Assembly: GCF_003385235.1 (NCBI RefSeq)
Contig: NZ_PQIA01000003.1
Location: forward strand, 1 to 64,000
DNA: 64,000 bases
Direction of reading: 5' to 3'
From: Amycolatopsis circi
Lineage (GTDB): Bacteria; Actinomycetota; Actinomycetes; Mycobacteriales; Pseudonocardiaceae
The notes below the pieces were generated by a model. The model saw only the letters and a list, made by a program, of their open reading frames with translations, did no database searches and was not told the origin of the DNA. The position numbers and the translations under genes were made by a program. Shown in pieces: positions 8,814 through 17,763 of this stretch (within the stretch, counting starts at the first letter, position 1; each line of letters begins with the position of its first letter).

Positions 8814-9925
8814 GCCTGCGCCGTCTCTGCCTGCTTCGCGCGGTGCCGCGCCGCCTTGGCCAGCTGGGCGTTCTTCCGGGTCAGGTCGATGATCTCCTGC
8901 AGCAGCCGGACGCTGGCCCCGCCGCTGCCGACCGGGTAGAGCCGCAGCTCCTCCCGGTATGCCTGCTTGGCGATGCCCAGGTGCCTGCCGCGGAAGACGA
9001 CGACAGTGCGAAGGACGGCGGCGAGCGACTTGGCGCTGGTGCGCAGCGCGGGCGCGGTCCGTTCCGCATCGGGCGCCGCGCCGTACGCCTCCAGCAGGCG
9101 GGTCACCAGCGACGGCGAGTCTTTCCAGCTGCCGTGCAGATTCCGCCATCCCGGCAGGCTGTAGCGCACCGAGTCGCGCATGAAGCCCGAGTAGTCCTCG
9201 CTGCCCCGATCGCTGGCCCACAGGATTTCGTCGACCAGCCACAGCGGAACTTGGGCCGCGGCCGGGCCGAGCAGGACCCCGCCGTCGACCGTGATCTCCG
9301 CGAAGTAGGGCCGCAGCACGCGGGCGAAGAACCGCGGGCTCACGTGCTCGATGACCAGATCGATCGAATCGACCATGGACGAGATCTCGTGGTCGAGCGC
9401 ATCGAGCAGGATCGAGAACTTCGGGTCGTGCGGCTCGTGTTCGCGCAGGATCTGGCACAGCTCCAGCGCGGCCCGCAGACGCGGGAAGACCATGCGCACG
9501 GACTCCTGCAGGTACCGTTCCTGGACGTCGCCGGTGTACATCCGCTCGCGCGGGCCCGTCGGGTTCCAGACGCAGTAGTGGTGCACGACGTCGCGCGGGA
9601 CCATGTCGGTGCGCTCCCCCAGTTCCAGGAGCAGCGGAGTCGCCTCGGGCACGGCCTCGAGCGGTTCCCGGCCGAACCGCTTGAGCGAGCCCAGGACCAT
9701 GCCCCGGTCTCTCATCGCCGCGAGGCAGCCGTCGGCGTCGAACCCGGACAGCGTTTCCCTCGCCGGCAGCAGCCCGCGCAGGAGAGCGGCCAGTGCGCGG
9801 ACGTCGCCGGAGGAGTTGATCTCCGGCAGGCCCGCGAGCCGCGCGTCGGCTCCCAGCGGATCGAGCGAGCACACTCGTTCAACCTGGATCTCGTTTCCGT
9901 ACAGCAAGGAACAGCTCGAAGGCAT
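8810..9925 (-). CDS. PrnB-like heme enzyme (monodechloroaminopyrrolnitrin synthase family)
   Basis: 371 residues, close to the roughly 360 of PrnB. The stretch SPRFFARVLRPYFAEITVDG followed by LLGPAAAQVPLW and DEILWASD is what I recognise as the PrnB signature. H315 in FRGRHLGIAK sits almost exactly where PrnB has its axial heme ligand (H313, from memory). The family is a branch of the indoleamine/tryptophan 2,3-dioxygenase superfamily; PrnB rearranges 7-chlorotryptophan to an aminophenylpyrrole. No halogenase (PrnA/PrnC) and no Rieske oxygenase (PrnD) are in the window, so this is not a pyrrolnitrin pathway. The substrate is probably an aromatic amino acid or indole; this is inference. ATG at 9925 with AAAGG upstream; 89 nt behind the ketosynthase. 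Confidence 0.78.
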   Translation of the reverse strand: MPSSCSLLYGNEIQVERVCSLDPLGADARLAGLPEINSSGDVRALAALLRGLLPARETLSGFDADGCLAAMRDRGMVLGSLKRFGREPLEAVPEATPLLLELGERTDMVPRDVVHHYCVWNPTGPRERMYTGDVQERYLQESVRMVFPRLRAALELCQILREHEPHDPKFSILLDALDHEISSMVDSIDLVIEHVSPRFFARVLRPYFAEITVDGGVLLGPAAAQVPLWLVDEILWASDRGSEDYSGFMRDSVRYSLPGWRNLHGSWKDSPSLVTRLLEAYGAAPDAERTAPALRTSAKSLAAVLRTVVVFRGRHLGIAKQAYREELRLYPVGSGGASVRLLQEIIDLTRKNAQLAKAARHRAKQAETAQA

Positions 9926-10014
9926 AGGTCGGTCGCCTTTCCGGATCTTCGCGTGCCGCGGCGAAACGCACGTCGGCCAGTCCAATAAGAGAAGAGGTGG
10001 AGCCGAGTTCAGGC

Positions 10015-11280
10015 TCAGACGCGTTTTCGGCGCAGCGCGGTCAGCACCAGGTGCGCGTTGGTCGACGAAAGGCTCTGGCCGTTGACCGCCACGATCGGCG
10101 GCCCGGCACGTCGCGGCAGCGGCGTGGGCTCGCGCGGCACGACGAGCGGGACGCGGTCCCAGTCCACGTCCTCGTGCGGTCGGGTGTGGTGCAAGCTCGC
10201 GGGCACGATCCGTTCGCGCAGGCACAGGACAGCTTTCGCCAGCCCGGCGATCCCGGCCGCGGCCTCCGCGTGCCCGATGTTGGTCTTCACCGAACCGACG
10301 AGGCAGCGGCGGTTCCGCCGACCGAGCACGGCCGACAGCGCGGTCAGTTCGGCCACGTCGACGCGGGTCCCGGTGCCGTGCGCCTCGACGTAGTCCACCG
10401 CGGCCGGATCGACGCGTGCGTCGGCGTAGGCCCAGCGCATAGCGGCCGCCTGGCCGTCCGCCGACGGATGGATCAACGACTCCTTCGCCGATCCGTCGTT
10501 GCTGACCGCACTGCCCAGCAGCACCGCCTGGACGAGGTTCCCTTCGGCGAGCGCGTCGGAGAGGGGACGCAGCACGACCGCGCCCGCCCCTTCGGCACGC
10601 ACGAAGCCGTCCGCGGCGGAGTCGCCGAATTTGCAGCGGCCGCTCGCGGACAGAACCCCCGCCGACTCCAGCATTTTCGACGCGTGGTCGGCGGAGAGGA
10701 GATTCACTCCGCCGGCCACGGCGACATCGGCGTCGCCCGTGCGCAGCGCGCGCATCGCGTGATGCACGGCGACCAGCGACGAGGCCTGGGCGGAATCCAC
10801 GGTCACGGCAGGCCCGCGCAGATCGAGCGCGTGGCTGACCCGGCTCGCGGTCAGGCCTCGCTGGTGGCATCCCGTGTAGTCGCGGAGGTCGAGCGCGTGC
10901 CTGCCCTCGTGCGCGTCCCACGCGTCGTTCGCCGACTGTCCTATGTAGACGGCGGTTCGGGTGCCGGCGATGCTGGCGAGCAAACCGGCGTCAGCCAGAG
11001 CCGCTCTGACAACGCGGAGCAGCGCCAGCTGCTGCGGATCCATTCTGACCGCGTCGCCGTACGGAATGCCGCAGTCGGCGGCGATCGACAGACCGGGCGG
11101 CGCGATGTGTCCCGCCCAGGCCAGCCCGGTCCACGGGCGAGCAGGCCCTACCGCGTCGGTTCCGCTGATCAGCAGCCGCCACAGCGCTCGGACGTCCGGC
11201 GCACCCGGCAGATCGACCCCGAGCCCGAGCACAGCGACTTCCCACGACCGGGCTTTCCCGGTCCGCCTGACGGTCCTCAC
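10015..11280 (-). CDS. Free-standing KSQ-type ketosynthase (Cys replaced by Gln)
   Basis: 421 residues from a GTG start. It is a full-length thiolase-fold ketosynthase resembling modular PKS KS domains: EAHGTGT (H301) and VKTNIGHAEAAAG (H337) are intact. The nucleophile position reads VDSAQASSLVAVH, with Gln165 where condensing enzymes have Cys. In loading-module KSQ domains and chain-length factors this change turns the domain into a malonyl/methylmalonyl-ACP decarboxylase or a non-condensing partner. The C-terminal SSFGFGGTNAH loop is altered to NGQSLSSTNAH. No acyltransferase, carrier protein or second KS is in the window, so any acyl partner must come in trans. Third from the 5' end of the cluster, 29 nt after the NmrA-like gene. 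Confidence 0.85.
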   Translation of the reverse strand: MRTVRRTGKARSWEVAVLGLGVDLPGAPDVRALWRLLISGTDAVGPARPWTGLAWAGHIAPPGLSIAADCGIPYGDAVRMDPQQLALLRVVRAALADAGLLASIAGTRTAVYIGQSANDAWDAHEGRHALDLRDYTGCHQRGLTASRVSHALDLRGPAVTVDSAQASSLVAVHHAMRALRTGDADVAVAGGVNLLSADHASKMLESAGVLSASGRCKFGDSAADGFVRAEGAGAVVLRPLSDALAEGNLVQAVLLGSAVSNDGSAKESLIHPSADGQAAAMRWAYADARVDPAAVDYVEAHGTGTRVDVAELTALSAVLGRRNRRCLVGSVKTNIGHAEAAAGIAGLAKAVLCLRERIVPASLHHTRPHEDVDWDRVPLVVPREPTPLPRRAGPPIVAVNGQSLSSTNAHLVLTALRRKRV

Positions 11281-11309
11281 GGTCGTGCACCCCCATCGCG
11301 ATCAAGCAT

Positions 11310-12209
11310 TCAGGCTCTGGCCCAGACTTCCCAGGGCTGGACGGCGACCCAGTCCTGGATGCGGCCCGGCCGGATGCCGAGCGCTCGCTCGGCCGGGGCG
11401 GGACTCGCCGCGAAGAACCAAGGGTCCGCGACCTCGGCGTACTCGTAGATGCCCGCGACGCCGGCCGCCGCGCGTTCGCCGAACACCTCGCCGAGCACAG
11501 CCTGGAACTGCCCGACGTCGAGTGCGATGTAGGTGATCTCGCGCCCGAGCGCCGAGCCGAACGCCGCGGCCAGGCCGGGCCCGTCGACGACGTCGGCACC
11601 GGCCAGCCGCAGCACGGTTCCCTCGATGCCAGGGGCGTCCAGCGCCGCCACGGTGGCTTCGGCCAGGTCCGTGTGCGACAGCCACGCCACCTTTCGGCTG
11701 GCGGACAACGGATAGAGCAGCACACCGTCGTTCACCAGCGCGCGCCCGGTCCAGGGGCTGAACAAGTTGTCCAGGTATACCGGCGGGCGCAGGACCACGA
11801 CCGGCAGCCCGCTTTCCCGGAAAATACCTTCGGCGGCCCGGCGGGTTTCGTACGCGGGCAGCCCGGTCGGCTCGGCCGGGATCGGCGTGTTCGTGTTGTA
11901 CACCAGTCGGACGACACCCGCGGCGCGCGCGGCCTCGACCACGTTGCGGGCGAATGCGCTCACGAGTTCCGCGTCGTAGACCAGCGGCAGCACCACGGAA
12001 GCGTGCGTGATTCCGTCGAATGCCGCACGGACTGACGCAGGGTCGGCGAGATCTCCCGTGATCAACGGGACCCCGGGCGCGCGGAAGGCGGACGGCCCGC
12101 CGCGCCGCGCGAACCCGAGCACGTCGCAACCTCGGCGGAGCAGCGCACGCGCCACGGCACCGCCCTGGAATCCTCCCGCACCGATCACCAAATAACGCTT
12201 GTCAGCCAT
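11310..12209 (-). CDS. NmrA-like NAD(P)-binding oxidoreductase
   Basis: 299 residues with an N-terminal Rossmann motif, YLVIGAGGFQGGAVARALL (GxxGxxG). The atypical SDR body lacks the YxxxK pair: the usual tyrosine region is VYNTNTPIPAEPTG. A central VVLRPPVYLDNLFSPW matches NmrA/isoflavone-reductase-type proteins. Family members are NAD(P)H reductases or redox-sensing regulators. It is the first gene of the minus-strand operon, with a strong AGGAGG before the ATG, and faces the XRE/NB-ARC regulator across 763 bp. A ketoreductase or double-bond reductase role in the cluster is inference. Confidence 0.72.
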   Translation of the reverse strand: MADKRYLVIGAGGFQGGAVARALLRRGCDVLGFARRGGPSAFRAPGVPLITGDLADPASVRAAFDGITHASVVLPLVYDAELVSAFARNVVEAARAAGVVRLVYNTNTPIPAEPTGLPAYETRRAAEGIFRESGLPVVVLRPPVYLDNLFSPWTGRALVNDGVLLYPLSASRKVAWLSHTDLAEATVAALDAPGIEGTVLRLAGADVVDGPGLAAAFGSALGREITYIALDVGQFQAVLGEVFGERAAAGVAGIYEYAEVADPWFFAASPAPAERALGIRPGRIQDWVAVQPWEVWARA

Positions 12210-12972
12210 GAAACTGCGGTCCTCCTAGGAATTCGCGGACGAACTTCGACCGGGTCGGGTCGAGTTTCTGATCGCGACGGTCTCGGGGTTTCGCGGTTTT
12301 CCGCGGAGATCGGCCAACTGCTTCGAGTTCGGGCAAGCAGCCGGAACCGGACGTTACGCGCGCCGCTTCCACGGGAGCAGTGTTGATCAATCGACCATCC
12401 GGGGAAATACCGGATCTCAAGCGAGTCCGCCGGCATTTCCCGAAACCGTCGAACGCTCAACGCTCGCCCGCCGGTCCAGCACTGGAGAAACTGGGTTCGG
12501 TGCGTGCCGCGGCGGTCCGGAAAGGAAGGAAGGGCCCGGTCCTGCGCGCGCAGATGAATGCTACCCACCGGTATCGCCCCGGTCGGCGCCGCATTCGTCG
12601 CCGTGGCACGCACCCCGAACTCCTTCGCTCGCCCGAAGCAGCCCTCCGCCTTGCCCCAGGGGAGTCCGCCGAACCCGGCAGGACCGGCGCGAGGCCTGCC
12701 GCAAACCGCGAAGAAAGCCCTTGAGCTGCCGCAACGCCAGTGGTCTGGCTTCGTGCGCGAGTTGTGTACACTAGTACAGGTACGCTGGCCTGGTCAGCGG
12801 CGAGCGACCGCGCCGCGATTCACCCAGGTCCGCGATCGGTTCGGTGCACCAGTGCGAGTGGAAAAGAATTGGTTGATTCCGTGGTCTGTCTTCGTATTCC
12901 CGCAGGCGTTGCCGACGCTGTTCTCCGAGCTGGGCCGGAACGGTTCTCTCCTGCTTTCCGGGACCTGCTCAG
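12210..12972. promoter_or_regulatory. Divergent promoter region between cluster operon and its regulator
   Basis: This 763-bp gap separates the cluster operon (leftward) from the XRE/NB-ARC gene (rightward). No ORF in it is convincing. It holds the TGTAC-ACTA-GTACA palindrome at 12765-12778. It must also carry the promoter for six cluster genes, though I cannot assign that with confidence. Confidence 0.5.
12765..12778. promoter_or_regulatory. Palindromic operator candidate TGTAC-N4-GTACA
   Basis: A perfect 5-4-5 inverted repeat (TGTACACTAGTACA) that also contains TACACT, a TAnnnT-type -10 box for rightward transcription. It lies 194 nt before the regulator's start codon. Overlap of palindrome and -10 suggests repression or autoregulation by a dimeric HTH protein; this is inference. 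Confidence 0.45.
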
Positions 12973-15216
12973 ATGAGCATCAAGGAGTTGAGCATCGGCG
13001 GAAGCAGCGCATTCAGCCGCGAGGTCGCGAAATTGCTCGTGCGGCGTGGATTGTCCTGGCGGAAGCTCGCCGACCTGGTGGGCTACACCCCGAGCTGGCT
13101 GAGCAAGGTGAAGAACGGCGCCCCGCCGTCGGCCGAGCTGGCACAGCGATGCGACGAGGTGCTGGAAGCCTCCGGCCGGCTGATCGCGCTCGCCCAGGCG
13201 AAACCGGAACGGCCGGCGCACTTGCCCGCGGTGACCGCGTTCTTCACCGGCCGCACGGCGCAGCTGCGGCAACTGGACGACGCGCTCGCCGCGCCGTGGC
13301 GGGCGGGCGCACCGCGAGTCGCCGCCGTCGACGGATCGCCCGGCGCGGGCAAGACGACGCTCGCGCTGCGCTGGGCGCACGACAACACAGCGCTGTTCTC
13401 CGGCGGTCAGCTGTATGCGAACCTGCGCGGCTACTCGCGCGACGGGTCGCCCGCGACGCCGTTCGACGTGCTCGAAGAGTTCCTTCTCGCGCTCGGCATT
13501 CCCGCCGACCAGATCCCGGCGACGGCGGATCAGCGCGCGGCCCTGTACCGGTCGCTGCTGTCCGGTTCGCGTGTGCTCGTGCTGCTGGACAACGCCGCGC
13601 ACCTCCAGCAGATCGAACCTCTGCTGCCCGGCTCCGGCACGTGCGCGGTGCTGGTGACCAGCCGGAATCGTCTTCTCGGGCTCGGGGTGCTCACCGGAGC
13701 CCCGCACATCACGGTCGGGCCGATGTCGGAACAGGAATCGTGCGCGCTCTTGCGGAACGTCATCGGCGCCGCGAACGAGAAGGACCGGCCGGAAAGCCTG
13801 AGCCAGCTGGCGTCGTGCTGCGCGTACCTGCCGCTGGCGCTGCGCATCGCGGCGGAGCGGGTCGTCACCGGCTTGGACCACGATGTCTCCGCCGTCGCCG
13901 CCCACCTGCGCACCGACGGTCTCGACCTGCTGGACCTCGACGAAACCACCGCGATCCGCGCGGTGTTCTCCTGGTCCTACCGCGGCCTGCCCGACGAACC
14001 CGCGAGAATGTTCCGGCTGCTCAGCCTCCACCCGGGACGGCGCCTCAGCACGGCAGCGGCGGCCGCGCTCGCCGGCCGGCCAGAACCCGAGGCGCACGCG
14101 CTGATCGGCACGCTGGTCAGCGCGCACCTCGTGGAGGCCACCGGCCCGGGCAGCTATCGCATGCACGACCTGCTGCAGCTCTACGCGCACGAATGCACGA
14201 CAGCCGACGACACCGCGGCCGAGCGGACCGAAGCCGTTCGCCGACTGGTCACGTGGTACCTGCGGACCGCAGTGGCCGCCGCGGAGTGGATCGCGCCGTA
14301 CCGCTCCGCGGCGCACGCCGTCGAACTTGCCGCGGACGACGCCGGCACAGCAGCATTTCCCGACCCGCACGCCGCTTTCCAGTGGTGCGAGTCGGAACTG
14401 CAGAACTTCGCACCGGTGTCCCGGCTCGCTCTCGACTGTGGTCTGGCAGATCACGCCTGGAAACTTCCCGTGGCGCTCTACGACTATTTCGTGCTCCGCA
14501 AGCCGTGGACAGTCTGGCGCTCCGCGTACGACATCGCCCTGCTCGCCGCGCAGTCGAACGGGCGCCGCCGCGAAGAAGGATGGGTGCGCGCCCATCTCGC
14601 ACTCGCCCACCTGTGGCTGCGAGAGCACGAACGGAGCTTCCAATTGTACGAGCGCGCGCTAGACCTCGCGTTGCTCGTCAAGGACGAGCACGGGCAGGCG
14701 TGGGCGGAATACGGATTGGCCTGCGTCGCCTGCGAAACGGGAAAGCACAGCTGCGCCAGGGAACACGCCGAGCACGCACTGGCCCTGTTCCAGCGCCTCG
14801 GAGAACCCGACGGCCAGGCCGCCGCGCTGGCCGTCCTCGGCGACGTGCAATGCCGGACCGGCGACAACGCCACTGCGCTCGACACGGCGAAGAACGCGCT
14901 GCGGCTGTGCGAACAGCTCCACAACGACCACGGCAGAGGCCGCAAACTCGTCAAGATCGCCGACGTCTACCACGCGCAAGGAAAGCCGCGAGAAGCCCTT
15001 CGCTACCTCGAACTGTCCCTCGACGTCCGCAGGAACCTCCAGGACCGCTGGGGCGAGGCGGACATCCACCTCCGCCGCGGCGACCTCCTCGACGAACTCG
15101 GCCAGAACGACCAGGCCCGCAGCGAATGGCGAGCGGCGCGGGCCCTGTACGAAATGCTGGAGGACCCCCGAGCCGCGGACGCGGCCGCCCGGGTGCTCGG
15201 CACAGCCTGCCGATGA
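12973..15216 (+). CDS. XRE-HTH / NB-ARC ATPase / TPR cluster regulator
   Basis: 747 residues. The N-terminal HTH of XRE type is at about residues 14-70 (SWRKLADLVGYTPSWLSKVKNG). An AAA/NB-ARC ATPase follows, with Walker A GSPGAGKT (121-128), a Walker-B-like VLLDNA and sensor VLVTSRNR. The C-terminal part is rich in TPR-like helical repeats (from about residue 500: AHLALAHLWLREHERSFQLYERAL and the following repeats). This is the architecture of large actinomycete pathway-specific regulators related to AfsR but with an XRE instead of a SARP DNA-binding domain. It faces the cluster operon and is the obvious candidate to control it. ATG at 12973. Confidence 0.85.
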   Translation: MSIKELSIGGSSAFSREVAKLLVRRGLSWRKLADLVGYTPSWLSKVKNGAPPSAELAQRCDEVLEASGRLIALAQAKPERPAHLPAVTAFFTGRTAQLRQLDDALAAPWRAGAPRVAAVDGSPGAGKTTLALRWAHDNTALFSGGQLYANLRGYSRDGSPATPFDVLEEFLLALGIPADQIPATADQRAALYRSLLSGSRVLVLLDNAAHLQQIEPLLPGSGTCAVLVTSRNRLLGLGVLTGAPHITVGPMSEQESCALLRNVIGAANEKDRPESLSQLASCCAYLPLALRIAAERVVTGLDHDVSAVAAHLRTDGLDLLDLDETTAIRAVFSWSYRGLPDEPARMFRLLSLHPGRRLSTAAAAALAGRPEPEAHALIGTLVSAHLVEATGPGSYRMHDLLQLYAHECTTADDTAAERTEAVRRLVTWYLRTAVAAAEWIAPYRSAAHAVELAADDAGTAAFPDPHAAFQWCESELQNFAPVSRLALDCGLADHAWKLPVALYDYFVLRKPWTVWRSAYDIALLAAQSNGRRREEGWVRAHLALAHLWLREHERSFQLYERALDLALLVKDEHGQAWAEYGLACVACETGKHSCAREHAEHALALFQRLGEPDGQAAALAVLGDVQCRTGDNATALDTAKNALRLCEQLHNDHGRGRKLVKIADVYHAQGKPREALRYLELSLDVRRNLQDRWGEADIHLRRGDLLDELGQNDQARSEWRAARALYEMLEDPRAADAAARVLGTACR

Positions 15217-15423
15217 GCGCCCGCTGCGACCCTGGGACCCGGCCGGATGTTCCTCGCGTTGTCCCGAGATCAACACTGGCGCGACCGCGATCGCCCCGGC
15301 GACACTGAGAACACAGCGCTTCCTCCTCCGGAGGGGGACCGGAGGGAGCGCTCACGGCGAGGACAGCTTCGCCGGCCAACCCCGGCGCGGCATCGTCCCC
15401 GCTTGTCCCGCCGGGTGTTCCAG

Positions 15424-15470
15424 GCGCTGTCCACCGTTCCGGGTCACTCGCCCAGAACGGTGGACAGCGC
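15424..15470. terminator. Bidirectional terminator between convergent regulator genes
   Basis: Perfect 16-nt arms (GCGCTGTCCACCGTTC and complement) around a 15-nt loop. The right arm covers the last codons and stop of the TetR gene; the left arm follows the NB-ARC gene. No T-run is present, which is common in high-GC actinobacteria. Confidence 0.65.
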
Positions 15471-16004
15471 CGCCAGGATCGCGGTCCGGGAAGGAGCGCG
15501 GCGTTCGGTCAGCGCTCTCAGGTAAAGGCCGTCGAGCATCGCTGACAGCGCGAACGCCTTCTTCTCCCCGACCAAACCGGCGAGCAGGCCCGCGGTGAAC
15601 TCGGCGTACTCCGCCGCCACCTCCCCCATCGCCGCATCGCGCAAGGCGAGGACGGTCAATTCGTACTCGACCGCGATGTGCTCGCGGTACTGCTCGACCG
15701 TCCGGCAGATCTCGTCGGCCAGCGCGGACGCCAGCTCCGTCCCGGCCAGTCCCCGCACCGTGTCCGCCCATTCGAGCAGCCACTCCCGGTAAGTACCGAG
15801 AAGACCGCGCAACGCGGCCTGCCGCAGCTCGCCGAGCGTCGCGAAGTAGTAAGTGGTCGACCCCAGCGGGACATCGGCCTCCTGAGCGACCGACCGATGG
15901 GTCAGCCCCGCCACGCCCGACGCGATCACCACGGCCTCCGCCGCGGCCACGATCTTGTCCCGCCGCCGCGGGTCGGTCGCCCCACGCCGCCCCGGCATCA
16001 GCAC
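15444..16004 (-). CDS. TetR-family transcriptional repressor
   Basis: 186 residues. The N-terminal HTH reads RRRDKIVAAAEAVVIASGVAGLTHRSVAQEADVPLGSTTYYFATLGELRQAAL, the TetR recognition-helix pattern with YYF. The C-terminal part is an all-alpha ligand-binding and dimerisation domain (ADEICRTVEQYREHIAVEYEL onward). Convergent with the NB-ARC regulator and sharing its terminator hairpin. The target is unclear: the sequence to its right holds only decayed genes, so a self-operator or a distant target is likely. An alternative ATG two codons in (15998) is possible. Confidence 0.88.
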   Translation of the reverse strand: MLMPGRRGATDPRRRDKIVAAAEAVVIASGVAGLTHRSVAQEADVPLGSTTYYFATLGELRQAALRGLLGTYREWLLEWADTVRGLAGTELASALADEICRTVEQYREHIAVEYELTVLALRDAAMGEVAAEYAEFTAGLLAGLVGEKKAFALSAMLDGLYLRALTERRAPSRTAILAALSTVLGE

Positions 16005-16428
16005 AGCCTGCCTTGTCGCACCCGTGCACCGTAGTCCACGCCGGTCTCCGCAGCTGCGCGGCGGGAGCGGACCGGCAGCGCTCAGCCGGTTTCCGCAAGC
16101 CGTCCTCGAGTCACCGCTTCTCTCCCGACTTTCGGGTGCTTACGGTCGGAGCACAAGCGGAACCGCCTTCCCGCACAGCGAGTCCGGCGCGACCAGGGCC
16201 GCGCGCCGCCCTGGAATGCCCGGGAAACCTCCCGTCGAGGCTTGCCCTGCCCGTGCTGCAGGAGGCTGTCGCCGAGGATCTCTTCCGCAACACGAATCGC
16301 CGCGAAGCCGGACTCAACCGGCCGGACTTCCGCAGGCCAGGACGCACACCGCCGACGAATGGCTCGAACGCCGGAAAGGAAGTGGCCAGATGGCTGACGC
16401 AATGCCCTCCTCCGCGGTCCGCTCGCCG
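16005..16428. other. Gap with no recognised gene
   Basis: Lies between the TetR start and the protease remnant. It should contain the TetR promoter. No reading frame shows family features. Confidence 0.4.
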
Positions 16429-17104
16429 CTACGACAAGTTGCGCCGCACGTCGTCGACGAAGCGAGACGCCCTCGGGTAAACGCCCGGATGCGACCGGTC
16501 CCCGCACCCCTGCCCGTAAGACACGACACCGACAACCGCGCCGCCGACCACCAGCGGTCCTCCAAAGTCCCCCAGGCATGCGTCCTTGCCGCCGTTCGGA
16601 TCCCCGGCGCACATCTTAGCGGCGGGATCGCAATCCCCGTCCGCCGCACCGCAGACCTGATCGTTCAGAACAGAAACCGTGACCGCGTTCAAGCTGTCGG
16701 AATCCGGGCCGTCGTACTTGAGACGCCCCGCAGCCCAAGACCGTCGCCTAGGCCCCCGCCGCATAGCGATCCTGATCCCCTGGGCCCGCTGTTTTCAGGA
16801 CCTCGTACGGCAATCACCGTGAAAGGTTCAGCACGGCGATGTCATTCACGTGTTTTTCGCTCGCGTATTCCGGATGCGCCCCGATGCGGCGCACCTCGGA
16901 TCGGCGGCCGTCGGCCCCGGACCAAAGCTGCCGCCCGCCGACGACGTGAATGTCCTCGGCCCGTTTTTCCGGCAACGCAGTGCCAGCGGTCAGCACCGCC
17001 TCCGGGGCGATCGATGCCCTGCCGCACCGCAGGCCGCCGGCATGGACCACCGCGCACGCGCGCCGGTCGCGCCTCGCCCCGCAATCCCCAGGAGGGAACC
17101 GCAA
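16429..17104 (-). pseudogene. Broken trypsin-like (S1) serine protease
   Basis: Two minus-strand frames together give most of a chymotrypsin-fold protease. The N-terminal part (17104-16814) contains APEAVLTAGTALPEKRAEDIHVVGG and NDIAVLNLS; the C-terminal part (16764-16429) contains VCGAADGDCDPAAKMCAGD, DACLGDFGGPLVVGG and GVYPRASRFVDDVR. A stop and frame change separate them near 16814-16765. The His-57 motif TAAHC reads TAGTA and the Ser-195 motif GDSGGP reads GDFGGP. Two catalytic residues are therefore lost, while the Asp-102 motif (DIAVL) remains. The gene is dead as a protease. Confidence 0.7.
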
Positions 17105-17513
17105 TGTCGTGTCGAATAACGTGGCGGACCACCGCAGGAAACCGCGTTCCCGGACGAGGAACCGGGCAAAGCAACGGAAGAGAACCGACGAACGACGCCG
17201 GGACGCACCCGGACAACACGCGCAGTTGCCCGCCAGCGAAGCTCAAGTGTTTCCGCTGCGCAATGTCGGGAAGACGTTGCGCTATGCAGTGATTCGCGAC
17301 GAAATCGGTCCCGCACCTCGCACTTGAGCGCCCCCTCGTAACAACCGCGGCGCCGCACAAGAATGAACGGGTTCGAAGGCGCCCGCCGAACCGGACACGA
17401 CGGCGCGGGCTTTCCGACCCGGTCTGCCTACGTCCAGCGCTGCTGGCCGTTTCCCGGAATGGCCCGGCCGAGCCGAATGTCTCCGGTACCACCGTCACCT
17501 TGACCGGTGCGAT
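17105..17513. other. Decayed sequence, nothing recognised
   Basis: Sits between two pseudogene remnants. It may include the lost 5' end of the protease (signal peptide). No intact frame has family features. Confidence 0.35.
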
Positions 17514-17763
17514 CCTCCCCTCGGCTCGCTCGGAGACCAGGCGCGCGCGGAGCTGCTCCAGGGTTTTGCCCAGCAGCCGGGAATCTGCATCTGGGACACG
17601 CCGATCCGCTGGGCGATCTGGTTTGGGCAAGTTCGTCGACGAACCGCATCCTGACAATGGCGCGCTCGCGCGGCGGCAGCGTCGCCACCGCGGCCTGCAA
17701 GGCGACGTGGTTCTCGAAACAGGCGAGTCCCGGCTCGCACGGCGTCCAGCCGGGCGTCCTCAC
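17514..17763 (-). pseudogene. Frameshifted fragment of a SigB/SigF-type sigma factor (region 4)
   Basis: Three consecutive minus-strand frames reconstruct sigma region 4. The pieces are LQAAVATLPPRERAIVRMRF (from 17763), then NQIAQRIGVSQMQI, then SRLLGKTLEQLRARLVSE (17582 onward). In intact stress-type sigma factors these join as RERxIVxxRF...QxxIAxxIGVSQMxVSRLLxxxLxxLR. At least two frameshifts separate the pieces and no regions 1-3 are visible upstream, so this is a truncated pseudogene. Confidence 0.75.

Noticed and set aside
8814..9872. Upstream extension of the FAD monooxygenase frame
   Set aside because: The extension is antiparallel-frame noise over the PrnB-like gene; MRIAIAGAGIGG at 8813 is a textbook flavoprotein start.
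8810..12209. Pyrrolnitrin biosynthesis
   Set aside because: Only a PrnB-like gene is present; halogenases and the Rieske oxygenase are missing.
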